A stretch of DNA of 64,000 nt from Bacteroidota bacterium (GTDB lineage Bacteria > Bacteroidota > Rhodothermia > Rhodothermales > UBA10348). The notes under the pieces are model-generated. The model was not told the DNA's origin. It searched no databases and saw only the letters and a list, made by a program, of their open reading frames with translations. A program made the position numbers and the translations under genes. Numbering within the stretch: position 1 is the stretch's first letter; each line of letters starts with the position of its first letter. This document shows positions 18,101 through 27,068 of the stretch, in pieces. Where the stretch lies: NCBI GenBank assembly GCA_029262855.1, contig JAJCYP010000085.1, positions 1 through 64,000 of the forward strand. The letters run 5' to 3'.

Positions 18101-19426
18101 CTACTTCGGGGCCGCAAAGGTCCCGCGACGCGCCAGGAAATAGGCGCCTGCGGAGACCGCCAGCAGCAGCCCAAGCCCGAGGGCCTCGGCTCCAGTCATG
18201 TTGCTCAGCAGCCATATCACAATGGCGGAGCTGGCAAGAGGGACCAGGGCTCCCCCCGGAATGACGAAGACCCCATCGCCCGCCACAGGCTTCGAGCGTC
18301 GCAGCTTCAGTACCGCAAGGCTGCAGCCGAGGTATAGGAGGAGCACCGAGCCGCTGGAAACGACCGCGAGTGTCTTGAACGCGCCCGTCATCGCGATCCC
18401 ACAGGTGAGCGTCGTACAGACGATGATGGCTACGTGCGGTGTCTTGAAGCGTGGATGCACCGCCGCAAGTGGTCTGGGCAGAAGGCCATCCCGGGCCGTG
18501 CCGAACAGCGCCCGGGGATGGTTGAGCACGTGGCCGGCGGTGACGCCGAAGATGGATATCCCGGCGCCGAGCAGCATGAACGTGCGACCCCAGGGGCCGA
18601 ATGCTCGCTCGGCGGTGGCCACGAGCGGTGCCTCGACGTTGATGGCCAGGTCGGGCCCAAGGACCCCCTGGGCAACGCTCTGAATGGCCACGTAGAGGGC
18701 GAAAACGATGCCGAACCCGAAAAGGAGTCCGAGGGGCACCGTCCTCGAAGGGTCCTTGATCTCGCCGCCTGCATTGAGTGCGATTTCGGCTCCACCAAAG
18801 GCAAAGACCAGGATCAGCGTGCCGGCGCCGAGGCTTTCAAAGGAGGGGAGGTCCAGGATGAGCAGGTTGTCCCACTGGACAAAAAACGCTCCCCACGCCA
18901 CCAGTACGATCAGCGGGATCAGTTTCAGGTAGGTGTTGACGACCACGAATCGAACGCCGGCCTTGGCGCCCCGGATGTTGAGCGTCGCCAGGCCGGCGAA
19001 AAGCACGACCAGAAAAGCCGCCCTTGGGAGGGCTGCATCGAGCACGGGAAACGCGATGACGGCCACCTCCACGAGTGCAATCGCCACAGCCGCGTTCGAC
19101 AGAATCCCCCATCCAAACCAGAGCAGAATCGAGGCCAGGAAGCCGGCAAAAGGCCCGAAGGCGTCGGAGATGTAGGCGTAGGCACCCCCGCTTCGGGTGA
19201 CCCGGCTCCCGGCCTCGGCGAAACAGAGAAAGACGAGGGCCACCGCGACGGAGCAGATCAGGTAGGCCAGAATCGCTCCGGGCCCGAGGAGTCCCGCCAG
19301 GATCCCCGGGAGAACGAAGATTCCCGCGCCAACAATCATGTTGACGATGCTGAGGCTTAGAGCCCGTGTGTCCATCACGCGCACCAGCCCCTCGGCGGTG
19401 GTGGGCTCGGCTGTCAAGTGGTCCAT
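18101..19426 (-). CDS. APC-superfamily amino acid permease
   Basis: A 441-residue inner-membrane protein of about 12 helices. The first helix motif IVNMIVGAGIFVLPGILAGL is the APC substrate-binding G-A-G-I-F pattern. RSGGAYAYISDAFGPFAGFL and FAFGGAEIALNAGGEIKDPSRTVP are further family signatures. It probably exchanges or imports amino acids or amines; the substrate is unknown. It lies just upstream of the S9 peptidase gene on the same strand (67 bases between), so peptide degradation and uptake may be linked. Confidence 0.88.
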   Translation of the reverse strand: MDHLTAEPTTAEGLVRVMDTRALSLSIVNMIVGAGIFVLPGILAGLLGPGAILAYLICSVAVALVFLCFAEAGSRVTRSGGAYAYISDAFGPFAGFLASILLWFGWGILSNAAVAIALVEVAVIAFPVLDAALPRAAFLVVLFAGLATLNIRGAKAGVRFVVVNTYLKLIPLIVLVAWGAFFVQWDNLLILDLPSFESLGAGTLILVFAFGGAEIALNAGGEIKDPSRTVPLGLLFGFGIVFALYVAIQSVAQGVLGPDLAINVEAPLVATAERAFGPWGRTFMLLGAGISIFGVTAGHVLNHPRALFGTARDGLLPRPLAAVHPRFKTPHVAIIVCTTLTCGIAMTGAFKTLAVVSSGSVLLLYLGCSLAVLKLRRSKPVAGDGVFVIPGGALVPLASSAIVIWLLSNMTGAEALGLGLLLAVSAGAYFLARRGTFAAPK

Positions 19427-19508
19427 GTCCTACGGTGTGTCGAGGGGGGAAGAAACACACCGGTCGAGGCAAAACCGAATCCGAGCAAAGCTGCCCAACA
19501 CACAGAAA

Positions 19509-19538
19509 CCCCGACCTCTCCACCATGAGAGGCCGGGG
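19509..19538 (-). terminator. hairpin, probable terminator between the SRA-like gene and the APC gene
   Basis: CCCCGACCTCTC and GAGAGGCCGGGG form a 12-base stem with one mismatch around a 6-base loop (CACCAT). Read on the minus strand it lies about 107 bases after the stop at 19646 and is followed by TTTCTGTGTGTT, a weak T tract. On the plus strand it is followed by CATTCTGAGTTTT, but no plus-strand gene ends nearby. Confidence 0.5.
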
Positions 19539-19645
19539 CATTCTGAGTTTTGGTCCGGTTGCCCGAACCTGGCGGTGCGGAGACACCGCCGCAATTGGAA
19601 CGCGGGCGTCGGGCGAAAGGATGCAAGAATCGCCTGCGAAGTGTC

Positions 19646-20353
19646 CTAGCTCGCTGGCGCGGCCTCGGTCTCCAGGGCGGTTGCCCCGGACTGTTTCAAC
19701 TCTACGTCGACTCCTCCAGGGAGGGTGATCCCAGACAGCTCGGCGATCATGGCCGGCTGCGGATCCCGCAGCCACAGTCTGCGACGATGCTTGACCGTGT
19801 CGACCATGGTCTCGTCCTTCGACTTGTACTGACCCTTCTTGGAGGGCAGCGGAATCGGACCCCAGGACTCAGCCTGATACTGGGTGACCACTTTGGTGAC
19901 TGCTCGGGCCGCAGAATCCACCAGAGTCTGGTCTGCCGACTTCAGGCTGAGTTCCAGCCACGACTCGACGGTCGATAACCTGAAAACGGGGCGCGTTCCT
20001 CGGCCGCCCGGCCTCTGGATGTCCATCTCCTCATGGGATAGATACCCAAATCGTCCAAGAAATCGGAAGGTGTCACTCGGAGCCGGCTCGAAGAGCAGAA
20101 TGTCGTAGCCCTCGTCGGCCTGGTCACGAATGGCCGAGTTCCCCGAAGTCCACTCGCCGCCCGGGTTGAAGGCGCCCTCAATCTGAACGACCTGTCGCTT
20201 CCGGGCGAATGGATCCACGCGGACACCAACCGCTTCGGAACTCCAAATGAGTACCACCTTGCGCTTCTTGGACACGGTGATGCGACTCCCGTCCGAGCGA
20301 TAGTGCTTCTGGACGTTGGTACGGTTGACCAGCTGGTTGAGGCGAAGGATCAT
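19646..20353 (-). CDS. hypothetical protein with an SRA/YDG-like (ScoMcrA-type) signature
   Basis: A 235-residue cytoplasmic protein, rich in basic residues at the N-terminus. The region of about residues 55-125 reads IEGAFNPGGEWTSGNSAIRD, then EGYDILLFEPA, then FRFLGRFGYLS and GTRPVFRL. This GN-A-I...G..L.LFE...YLG.F......VFRL pattern resembles the modified-base or phosphorothioate-binding SRA domain of ScoMcrA-type restriction enzymes. No HNH or other nuclease motif is visible in the remaining 100 residues, so it would be a stand-alone reader domain. The assignment rests on pattern memory and could be wrong. It is followed by a hairpin. Confidence 0.5.
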   Translation of the reverse strand: MILRLNQLVNRTNVQKHYRSDGSRITVSKKRKVVLIWSSEAVGVRVDPFARKRQVVQIEGAFNPGGEWTSGNSAIRDQADEGYDILLFEPAPSDTFRFLGRFGYLSHEEMDIQRPGGRGTRPVFRLSTVESWLELSLKSADQTLVDSAARAVTKVVTQYQAESWGPIPLPSKKGQYKSKDETMVDTVKHRRRLWLRDPQPAMIAELSGITLPGGVDVELKQSGATALETEAAPAS

Positions 20354-20460
20354 GTCTGCGTTCAGGAGACGGGGCGGGGGCGTGAGGATAAGGAAGAAGG
20401 GGTGATCGAAAGGCCAGGCTCTGCGGAATTCGTCATCAACAGCGGTGCCGTCAGACGTGA

Positions 20461-21615
20461 TCAGCCCAGGAGCAGGCGAACGGTCTCGGCCACGAAGTAG
20501 CCGATGTAGTTTCCAACCGCGTACCCCAGCATGCCGATGATGATGCCGGGCAGCACCAGGTGGCGAATCCCCAGGGCCTCGGCCACCGGCGGTACCAGTG
20601 CTGGCCCCGCTTTGGTAGCTACCGAGGCCATCGTCAGGACTCTCGGGTCCATCCGGAAGACGCGACCCAGTCCGAACAAGACCAGAAAGTGGACGGCCAT
20701 GATTATGAGGACATACGCGAAAAGGGACGGCGACAGCACGACGGCCAGGTAGAAATCAATCAGGGCGCCGATGGCCGCAAAGAACACCAAAAAGGCGAGG
20801 TCGCCGATCTCCCAGGCGCCCTTCAGTGCCCGCACATAGGAACTCTGGCCGAGGAGAAGCGCGAGTGTCGTGACCATCAGGATCGACGGTGTACCCGGTA
20901 GAATCGGCTCAATGAGTGTCTCATTCAGCCAGGGGCTCACCGCAATGACGGTGACTGCCAGGAATATCAACATGGCGACATCCCGAACGACAAACGGCGC
21001 AGCCTCTTCTTCCTCGTAGTCTTCGTCCAGGCCCGCTGCCATCCATTTTTTCCGGACGACCCACCGTGTAGCCAGGAGTCCGGGCGCAACCATCCAGACG
21101 GCGTAGAGCGGAAAGAGCGTGAGATTGTCCACGGCATTCGCCGCTCCCAGCAGTTCGGGATTATCGATACCAAGCCCGGTCCAGAGCCCCACGAAGTTCA
21201 GGCTCCCTCCGATGTAGGTGCCGGTGTAGGGCCCCGCCAGTTTCCAGGCACCGTCCGGAATGAGGCCAGCGAGCAGCGGATCCAGCGCCAGAGAGGCCGT
21301 AGTCACACCGAGAACGGTGCCCAGGGATGCGAGCCCGAACGCGGCCAGCATCGGTAGCCCGGCGTTCTTGACGTCGGCGAGGTTGACCGTGAACAGAATG
21401 ATGCAGACCGCGAACGGCACCGTGAAGTCGATCAGCATCGAATACACCGGTGCGTCGGTCGGGATCAGACCCGCGTTCGAGAGCAGGGCCGAGGTAAATA
21501 TCACCCAGATGATCGCCGAGAGCCGCTTTGCCCAGGGGAACCGGTTTACCATCAGGAGGGAAAACCCGATGGCTCCCAGGAGCACGGCGATGATTGCGAT
21601 GGGAGACTGGAGCAT
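20461..21615 (-). CDS. DUF819 family integral membrane protein
   Basis: A 384-residue protein of about ten membrane helices. The signature GPYTGTYIGGSLNFVGLWTG and AANAVDNLTLFPLYAVWM regions, plus MASVATKAGPALVPPVAEAL near the C-terminus, match the DUF819 (YjcL) family as I remember it. DUF819 proteins have a transporter-like fold, but no substrate is established. A cytoplasmic acidic loop (DEDYEEEEAAP) lies in the middle. The ATG at 21615 starts directly before the first helix. Confidence 0.8.
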   Translation of the reverse strand: MLQSPIAIIAVLLGAIGFSLLMVNRFPWAKRLSAIIWVIFTSALLSNAGLIPTDAPVYSMLIDFTVPFAVCIILFTVNLADVKNAGLPMLAAFGLASLGTVLGVTTASLALDPLLAGLIPDGAWKLAGPYTGTYIGGSLNFVGLWTGLGIDNPELLGAANAVDNLTLFPLYAVWMVAPGLLATRWVVRKKWMAAGLDEDYEEEEAAPFVVRDVAMLIFLAVTVIAVSPWLNETLIEPILPGTPSILMVTTLALLLGQSSYVRALKGAWEIGDLAFLVFFAAIGALIDFYLAVVLSPSLFAYVLIIMAVHFLVLFGLGRVFRMDPRVLTMASVATKAGPALVPPVAEALGIRHLVLPGIIIGMLGYAVGNYIGYFVAETVRLLLG

Positions 21616-21728
21616 GGGCGGTCGTGGGTGATGGCAGGCAAGTATACGTGCGGTCGGAAGTGTCCGCCGGCCGGTCGCCCACCGGGGGCGTACCTTGCCG
21701 CGTCTCACCTTCACCCTGAATAGCATGG

Positions 21729-22031
21729 ATGATGTCGTCGCGTCGTGATCAGTACCGGGCAGCCTTCGAGGATGGGACGCCTCCGGACGAAATCGCCGAG
21801 GCATTCGGGGTGCCCGAAGGAGCGGTGAGGACAGTCCTCAAAGAGTTGGGGCTTGAGCTACCCCCGAAACCGAGCACACGCGTACGCGCCGAAATGACAG
21901 AGGACGAGCAGGAGATTATCCGGTACCTGCACCACAAGGGCTGGGACTACGGACGAATCGCCCGTGAGCGGGGCTTTCTGGTTGACGAGGTCAAGGCGAT
22001 CTTCAAGCGTCCTGGCAGACAAACTCGGTAG
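21729..22031 (+). CDS. small helix-turn-helix-like protein
   Basis: A 100-residue soluble protein with two helical segments that each look like a short HTH: GTPPDEIAEAFGVPEGAVRTVLKEL (residues about 16-40) and GWDYGRIARERGFLVDEVKAIF (about 71-92). The tail is basic. This suggests a small DNA-binding regulator, but no family is recognised. It lies 49 bases upstream of the quinoprotein gene on the same strand. A second ATG at 21732 is an equally good start. Confidence 0.6.
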   Translation: MMSSRRDQYRAAFEDGTPPDEIAEAFGVPEGAVRTVLKELGLELPPKPSTRVRAEMTEDEQEIIRYLHHKGWDYGRIARERGFLVDEVKAIFKRPGRQTR

Positions 22032-22080
22032 CTGGGACGAACGATATTGGCACTTTCCTGAAAACCCGCACCGCCCTGCT

Positions 22081-24162
22081 ATGGACGCCCATTCCTCCAC
22101 CTTGATCTTCCTGCTGGGGGTCCTGCTCGCTGGCTGCGGCGCCGCTCAGCCTGAGACCGCGGACTGGCCCGTGTATGGTGGCAATGGGGAAAACACCCAC
22201 TACACGACGCTCGATCAGATCTCACCCAAGAACGTGGCCGACCTGGAGGTTGCCTGGACCTTCGACACCGGAGACTCCTTCCCCGGATCCGAGATGCAGA
22301 CGAACCCAGTGATCATCGACGGGATCATGTACGCGACCACGCCGAGGCTGCAGGTTCTGGCGCTGGACGCGGCCTCCGGCAAAGAGCTCTGGCGGTTCGA
22401 CCCGACAGACGGCGCGGTGTCTTCGTCGCGGTTCCGCCATCGCGGAATCGTCGTCACTCAGGACCGCGTCATTTTCAATTACCGCAGTCGACTGTACGCG
22501 CTGGATCGGTTGACCGGCGAACCGATCATGTCGTTTGGCAAGGATGGATGGGTTGATTTACGGGAAGGCCTGGGGCGCCCCGTCGAGGGTTTGTCTGTGA
22601 GCGCGAGCTCTCCCGGGGTGGTGTTCGAAGACCTGCTCATTATCGGCAGTTCTGTCCCCGAATCGCTGCCCAGCGCTCCCGGTGATATCCGGGCCTTCGA
22701 CGTCAACACGGGGGCCCTCCGGTGGAGCTTTCACACCATCCCGCATCCCGGCGAGTTCGGCTACGAGACGTGGCCCCCCGGGGCATGGAAGGTGGCTGGC
22801 GGGGCCAACGCCTGGAGTGGATTGACGGTGGATGTGGAGAACGCGATGGTCTTTGGAGCCACCGGCTCGGCCTCGTACGATTTCTATGGAGCGAATCGGG
22901 TTGGCGATAACCTGTTCGCCAATACCGTTCTGGCGCTCGATGCCCGCACCGGTGAGCGCGTCTGGCACTTCCAGGGGCTACGCCACGACCTGTGGGATCG
23001 CGACTTCCCGGCTCCACCCGTGCTGGTCACGGTCCAGCGGGATGGCAGAGAAGTTCAGGCGGTGGCTCAGGTATCGAAGACTGGGCACGTCTTCGTCTTT
23101 GATCGCCTCTCGGGAGAGCCGCTGTTTCCAATCGAGGAACGGCCGATGCCGGGCGGCGGGATGGGTGGGGAGCAGATGGCCGCGAGTCAACCGTTTCCAG
23201 TACTCCCTCCGCCTTTTGCGAGGCAACGTCTCACGGCCGCAGACCTGACCACCCGAACCCCAGAGGCCAACGCCGCCGCTTTGAAGACGTTTGAAGCCTA
23301 CAGCACGGCCGATCCTTTTTCCGCTCCCGACACGAGTGGAACCATCATCTATCCCGGCGTGGATGGCGGCGCGGAATGGGGAGGCCCGGCCTTCGATCCA
23401 GAGACGGGCCTGCTCTATGTCAATTCAAATGAGATGGGGTGGCTGCTGAAGCTGGTCCCTCAGAGTGATGAGTCTGCGTATGCGGCCAACTGCGCGAGCT
23501 GTCATGGCGCAGACCGTGCCGGGACCGGCGCCGCACCCTCACTGCTTGGCATTGTGCAGCGGACATCCCGCGAGCACGTCACCTCCGCGATCCGGGAAGG
23601 AACGGGCACCATGCCGGCCTTTGCGGTGGTCATCGGACGACGGGCCACCGAGGATCTGGTCAACTATTTGGAAACAGGTATCGACGCCTCGGCCGCCAAG
23701 GTGGGGAAGACCCCGTTCGACCTGCCCTACCGTACGGCCCTCTTTGACATTTTCCTGGACCACGAAGGGTACCCCGGCGTGAAGGCGCCCTGGGGCACCC
23801 TCAACGCCATCGATCTCAATGAGGGGAGCATCCGCTGGACCATTCCATTTGGCGAGTATCCGGAGTTGACGGCCCAAGGGATTCGGGATACGGGCACGGA
23901 CAACTATGGCGGTGCGATTGTGACCCGGAACGGCCTCCTGATCATCGCGGCTACCACCTACGACAGGAAGATCAGGGCGTTCGACAAGCTGAGCGGCGAA
24001 CTCCTCTGGCAGGCAGACCTTCCATTCAGCGGCAATGCGACGCCTTCCACCTATGTGGTCGACGGGAGGCAGTACATTGTCATTGCGGCTGGAGGCGGTA
24101 AGAACGGAGCACCGAGCGGGGGGACCTACGTGGCGTTTGCGCTCCCGGAGTGGGGCGGGTGA
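22081..24162 (+). CDS. PQQ-dependent dehydrogenase with an embedded cytochrome c domain
   Basis: A 693-residue predicted lipoprotein (LLAGCGAAQ lipobox) of the quinoprotein glucose/alcohol dehydrogenase family. WPVYGGNGENTHYTTLDQI, then VADLEVAWTFDTGD, opens the eight-bladed PQQ propeller. Repeated propeller-strand motifs include LDAASGKELWRFD, FDVNTGALRWSF, LDARTGERVWHF and FDKLSGELLWQAD. A cytochrome c domain interrupts the propeller near residues 465-540: CASCH with Cys471, Cys474 and His475 binding haem, and Met in TGTMPAF as likely sixth ligand. It oxidises a sugar or alcohol in the periplasm and passes electrons to haem. PQQ synthesis genes are not in the window. Confidence 0.88.
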   Translation: MDAHSSTLIFLLGVLLAGCGAAQPETADWPVYGGNGENTHYTTLDQISPKNVADLEVAWTFDTGDSFPGSEMQTNPVIIDGIMYATTPRLQVLALDAASGKELWRFDPTDGAVSSSRFRHRGIVVTQDRVIFNYRSRLYALDRLTGEPIMSFGKDGWVDLREGLGRPVEGLSVSASSPGVVFEDLLIIGSSVPESLPSAPGDIRAFDVNTGALRWSFHTIPHPGEFGYETWPPGAWKVAGGANAWSGLTVDVENAMVFGATGSASYDFYGANRVGDNLFANTVLALDARTGERVWHFQGLRHDLWDRDFPAPPVLVTVQRDGREVQAVAQVSKTGHVFVFDRLSGEPLFPIEERPMPGGGMGGEQMAASQPFPVLPPPFARQRLTAADLTTRTPEANAAALKTFEAYSTADPFSAPDTSGTIIYPGVDGGAEWGGPAFDPETGLLYVNSNEMGWLLKLVPQSDESAYAANCASCHGADRAGTGAAPSLLGIVQRTSREHVTSAIREGTGTMPAFAVVIGRRATEDLVNYLETGIDASAAKVGKTPFDLPYRTALFDIFLDHEGYPGVKAPWGTLNAIDLNEGSIRWTIPFGEYPELTAQGIRDTGTDNYGGAIVTRNGLLIIAATTYDRKIRAFDKLSGELLWQADLPFSGNATPSTYVVDGRQYIVIAAGGGKNGAPSGGTYVAFALPEWGG

Positions 24163-24239
24163 AGCCAGGCGAATTCCTTTCCATATTGCCGGCACACCCG
24201 CAAGTAGGTACTATTCCGGCCAACCCACTCCGTATTTCC

Positions 24240-25550
24240 GTGACGACACATCCTGCATTTCGCCCTCTGACCATATGCATCCTGCTGGTAGCAGGCCTCT
24301 CGGCCGGATCCTCCGCGGCCCAGACGAGATCGACCCGGAACACACAGGCGCTCACCGAGGTGGCACCCGAGTCGGTGGGGATGTCTGCGGAGCGCATCGC
24401 CCGCATTGACCAGATGCTGCAGAAGGCCGTGGAAGACCAGAACATTCCAGGTGCCGTCGCGCTGGTCGCACGCCGGGGCAAAATTGTCTACTGGAAGGCG
24501 ATGGGAACAGCGGACCATCAGACTGGGACAGCGCTCACACGCGACAGCATATTTCGAATTGCATCCCAGAGCAAGGCCATCACCTCAACCGCCGTCATGA
24601 TGCTCTGGGAAGAGGGGCGCTTTCAGTTGGACGACCCGATCTCGCGCTACATCCCGGAGTTCGCAGATCCACAGGTGCTGGAAGACTTTGACCCCGCGGA
24701 CACCACCTTTACTGCCGTGCCTGCCAGTCGCGAAATCACCATCCGTCACCTGCTGACGCATACCTCGGGGTTGGGGTACGGGGTCATCGACGGTGACGAG
24801 CGGTTTCAGAAGATGTATGCGAAGGCGGGCATCACGGACCTGTTTACGACCGAAGACATCAGCATTCGCGAGAGCGTGCTGAAACTGGCCAAGCTGCCTC
24901 TACACCACAACCCCGGGGAGGGCTTCACCTACAGCGAAGGCCTGGATGTCCTGGGCTACTTCATTGAGGTGATCGCTGGAGTGCCGTTCGATGTATTTCT
25001 CGAGACGCGCATCTTCAAGCCCCTCGGGATGACCGACACGGCCTTCTACCTGCCGGTCGAGAAGGCGGATCGTCTGGTGCGTGTCCAGCGTAAAGGGGAG
25101 AGGGGATGGGAACGGTACCCGGTGACGTTCTACGACCCACAGTATCCCGTCACGGGCGCACGCCGCTTTTTCTCCGGTGGGGCCGGCCTTTCCAGCACTG
25201 CCCTGGATTACGCGACTTTCCTGCAGATGTATATCAACGGCGGTGAGCTGCGTGGGGTGCGAATTCTGAGCCGGACCACGATCGCCACCATGATGGAAAA
25301 CCAGGTGGCCGACCTCTGGGGCGACAACGAATACGGTCTGGCCTTTGGTCTGGTGACCGATGCCGGGGTCACGAAGGGTGGACGCGGAAGCATGGGCACG
25401 TTCGACTGGGGAGGCTACTTCAATACGCAGTACTTCGCCGATCCGGAGGAGGACATTGTTGCGGTGCTCATGAAACAGACACAGGGGCCTCTCCAGGACC
25501 AGACGGGTTGGAAGTTCAGGCTTATGGTTGGCGCGGCGGTGGACGACTGA
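24240..25550 (+). CDS. exported serine hydrolase, beta-lactamase/esterase (class C-like) fold
   Basis: A 436-residue protein of the beta-lactamase-related family (esterase EstB-like, D-aminopeptidase-like). The SxxK motif is SQSK within FRIASQSKAITST, the second motif is YSE in GEGFTYSEGLDVLG, and the third region is GSMGTFDWGG. A GTG at 24240 gives a signal peptide (PLTICILLVAGLSAGSSAAQ); a longer in-frame start overlaps the quinoprotein stop and would bury the signal. Likely an extracytoplasmic esterase or peptidase. True beta-lactamase activity is not implied. Confidence 0.8.
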   Translation: MTTHPAFRPLTICILLVAGLSAGSSAAQTRSTRNTQALTEVAPESVGMSAERIARIDQMLQKAVEDQNIPGAVALVARRGKIVYWKAMGTADHQTGTALTRDSIFRIASQSKAITSTAVMMLWEEGRFQLDDPISRYIPEFADPQVLEDFDPADTTFTAVPASREITIRHLLTHTSGLGYGVIDGDERFQKMYAKAGITDLFTTEDISIRESVLKLAKLPLHHNPGEGFTYSEGLDVLGYFIEVIAGVPFDVFLETRIFKPLGMTDTAFYLPVEKADRLVRVQRKGERGWERYPVTFYDPQYPVTGARRFFSGGAGLSSTALDYATFLQMYINGGELRGVRILSRTTIATMMENQVADLWGDNEYGLAFGLVTDAGVTKGGRGSMGTFDWGGYFNTQYFADPEEDIVAVLMKQTQGPLQDQTGWKFRLMVGAAVDD

Positions 25551-25689
25551 GGACCGGCTCGCGCCCGACTTATTGGCAAACAATTCCGAAGCCAGGTGAC
25601 GAAGTAACACGCGGAATTTCATACTGTTGAGTAGCGTCCGCGCATCCGTGGTCGCCGGCCTTGCGCCGTTACCCTGCTGCCGACACATC

Positions 25690-26166
25690 TTGGATTCACC
25701 GATTACGCTGGGCTGGAGAGAGCATCTGGAACTCCCCGAACTTGGTCTCAACGGCCTGAAGGCGAAGATCGATACAGGCGCTAAGACCTCGGCACTCCAT
25801 GCCTTCCGGATCGAGACGGAAGAGCGAGGAGGCGCAGACTGGGTCCAGTTCTGGCTTCATCCGCTGCGAAAACACCGCGACGTGGTCCTGCGTTGCGAGG
25901 CACCGATCGTTGACCAGCGGGTGGTCTCGGACTCCGGCGGACACAAGGAGCGCCGGATCGTGATCTCAACCCCTCTTAGCATTCAGGGCCAGTCCTGGCC
26001 GATCGAGATCACGTTGACCAACCGGGACTCCATGATTTTTCCCATGCTCCTGGGCCGAACGGCGATGGAGGATCGGGTCTTGGTGGACCCCTCCCTGTCG
26101 TACGTCCTGGGCCGCGCAAGAGGGCGGGCTTTTCGCCGCGCCTTACTCAAACCAATTGTGAAATGA
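25690..26166 (+). CDS. RimB-like retropepsin-fold protease (PF05618 'ATP-dependent zinc protease' family)
   Basis: A 158-residue cytoplasmic protein. The motif [15 protein letters not shown] (Asp28-Thr-Gly) is that of the family annotated as ATP-dependent zinc protease, whose fold is retropepsin-like. [19 protein letters not shown] is the matching second half. In Pseudomonas, RimB removes glutamates from ribosomal protein S6 (RpsF) that RimK has added. The next gene is rimK with a 4-base overlap, which supports that role. The start is uncertain: TTG at 25690 gives a family-like N-terminus ([16 protein letters not shown]), TTG at 25627 adds 21 residues, and neither has a clear ribosome binding site. 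Confidence 0.75.
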   Translation: MDSPITLGWREHLELPELGLNGLKAKIDTGAKTSALHAFRIETEERGGADWVQFWLHPLRKHRDVVLRCEAPIVDQRVVSDSGGHKERRIVISTPLSIQGQSWPIEITLTNRDSMIFPMLLGRTAMEDRVLVDPSLSYVLGRARGRAFRRALLKPIVK

Positions 26167-27068
26167 AAATCGGCATACTCTCCCGCAGCGCGGAGATCTA
26201 CTCCACAAGAAGGATGGTTGAGGCGGCCCAGCAGCGGGGCCATGAGGTCCAGGTGATCAACCACCTGCTCTGCTACATGAACATCACCTCCCACCGTCCG
26301 TCGGTGCACTATGGCGGGCATGAGCTGAAGGGATTCGATGCCATCATCCCGCGTATCGGAGCGTCCGTGACGTTCTACGGGACGGCTGTCGTGAGGCAGT
26401 TCGAGATGATGGGCGTGTATTCGGTCAACGAATCCGTGGCCATCAGCCGGTCGCGCGACAAGCTGCGAAGCTCACAGTTGCTCTCCAGAAAGGGTATCGG
26501 CCTGCCGGTGACCGGGTTCGCCCACTCCACCAAGGCAACTGATGACCTGATCAAGATGGTCGGTGGCGCCCCGCTTATCGTCAAGCTCCTTGAGGGTACA
26601 CAGGGCAAGGGTGTTATTCTTGCGGAGACAAACAAGGCCGCCGAGAGCACCATCGAGGCGTTCCGGGCACTCAAGACACGCTTCCTGATTCAGGAGTTCG
26701 TCAAGGAGGCTGGGGGGGCAGACATTCGCTGCCTGGTGGTCGGCGGCAAGGTGGTCGCGGCCATGTTGCGACAGGCCAAGGAAGGCGAGTTTCGTTCGAA
26801 CCTCCACCGGGGTGGAAGTTCGAGCCGCATCAAGATCACGCCGGAGGAACGCTCCACCGCCGTTCGCTCAGCCAAGATCATGGGTCTCGGCGTGGCCGGC
26901 GTGGATCTCCTTCGCTCCAACCATGGGCCGCTGGTGATGGAGGTGAACTCATCGCCGGGTCTGGAAGGCATTGAGGGAGCTACCAAGCTGGACGTCGCAG
27001 GGATGATCATTGAGCACATCGAAGCCAACGCGCGACCAGGAAACACAAGGACAAAGGGGGATGGCTGA
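26163..27068 (+). CDS. rimK: RimK-family ATP-grasp glutamate ligase
   Basis: A 301-residue ATP-grasp ligase. [20 protein letters not shown] opens the protein, [20 protein letters not shown] is the RimK pre-ATP-grasp motif, the ATP-binding loop is [16 protein letters not shown], and the magnesium-binding motif is [14 protein letters not shown]. RimK adds glutamates to the C-terminus of ribosomal protein S6 in gammaproteobacteria; related ligases make other poly-alpha-glutamate or peptide products. It overlaps the RimB-like gene by 4 bases and the AstE-like gene by 8. Confidence 0.88.
   Translation: MKIGILSRSAEIYSTRRMVEAAQQRGHEVQVINHLLCYMNITSHRPSVHYGGHELKGFDAIIPRIGASVTFYGTAVVRQFEMMGVYSVNESVAISRSRDKLRSSQLLSRKGIGLPVTGFAHSTKATDDLIKMVGGAPLIVKLLEGTQGKGVILAETNKAAESTIEAFRALKTRFLIQEFVKEAGGADIRCLVVGGKVVAAMLRQAKEGEFRSNLHRGGSSSRIKITPEERSTAVRSAKIMGLGVAGVDLLRSNHGPLVMEVNSSPGLEGIEGATKLDVAGMIIEHIEANARPGNTRTKGDG

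Noticed and set aside
24150-25550. A longer start for the beta-lactamase-fold gene at 24150.
   Set aside because: It overlaps the quinoprotein stop and places 30 residues before the signal peptide; the GTG at 24240 gives a proper signal.
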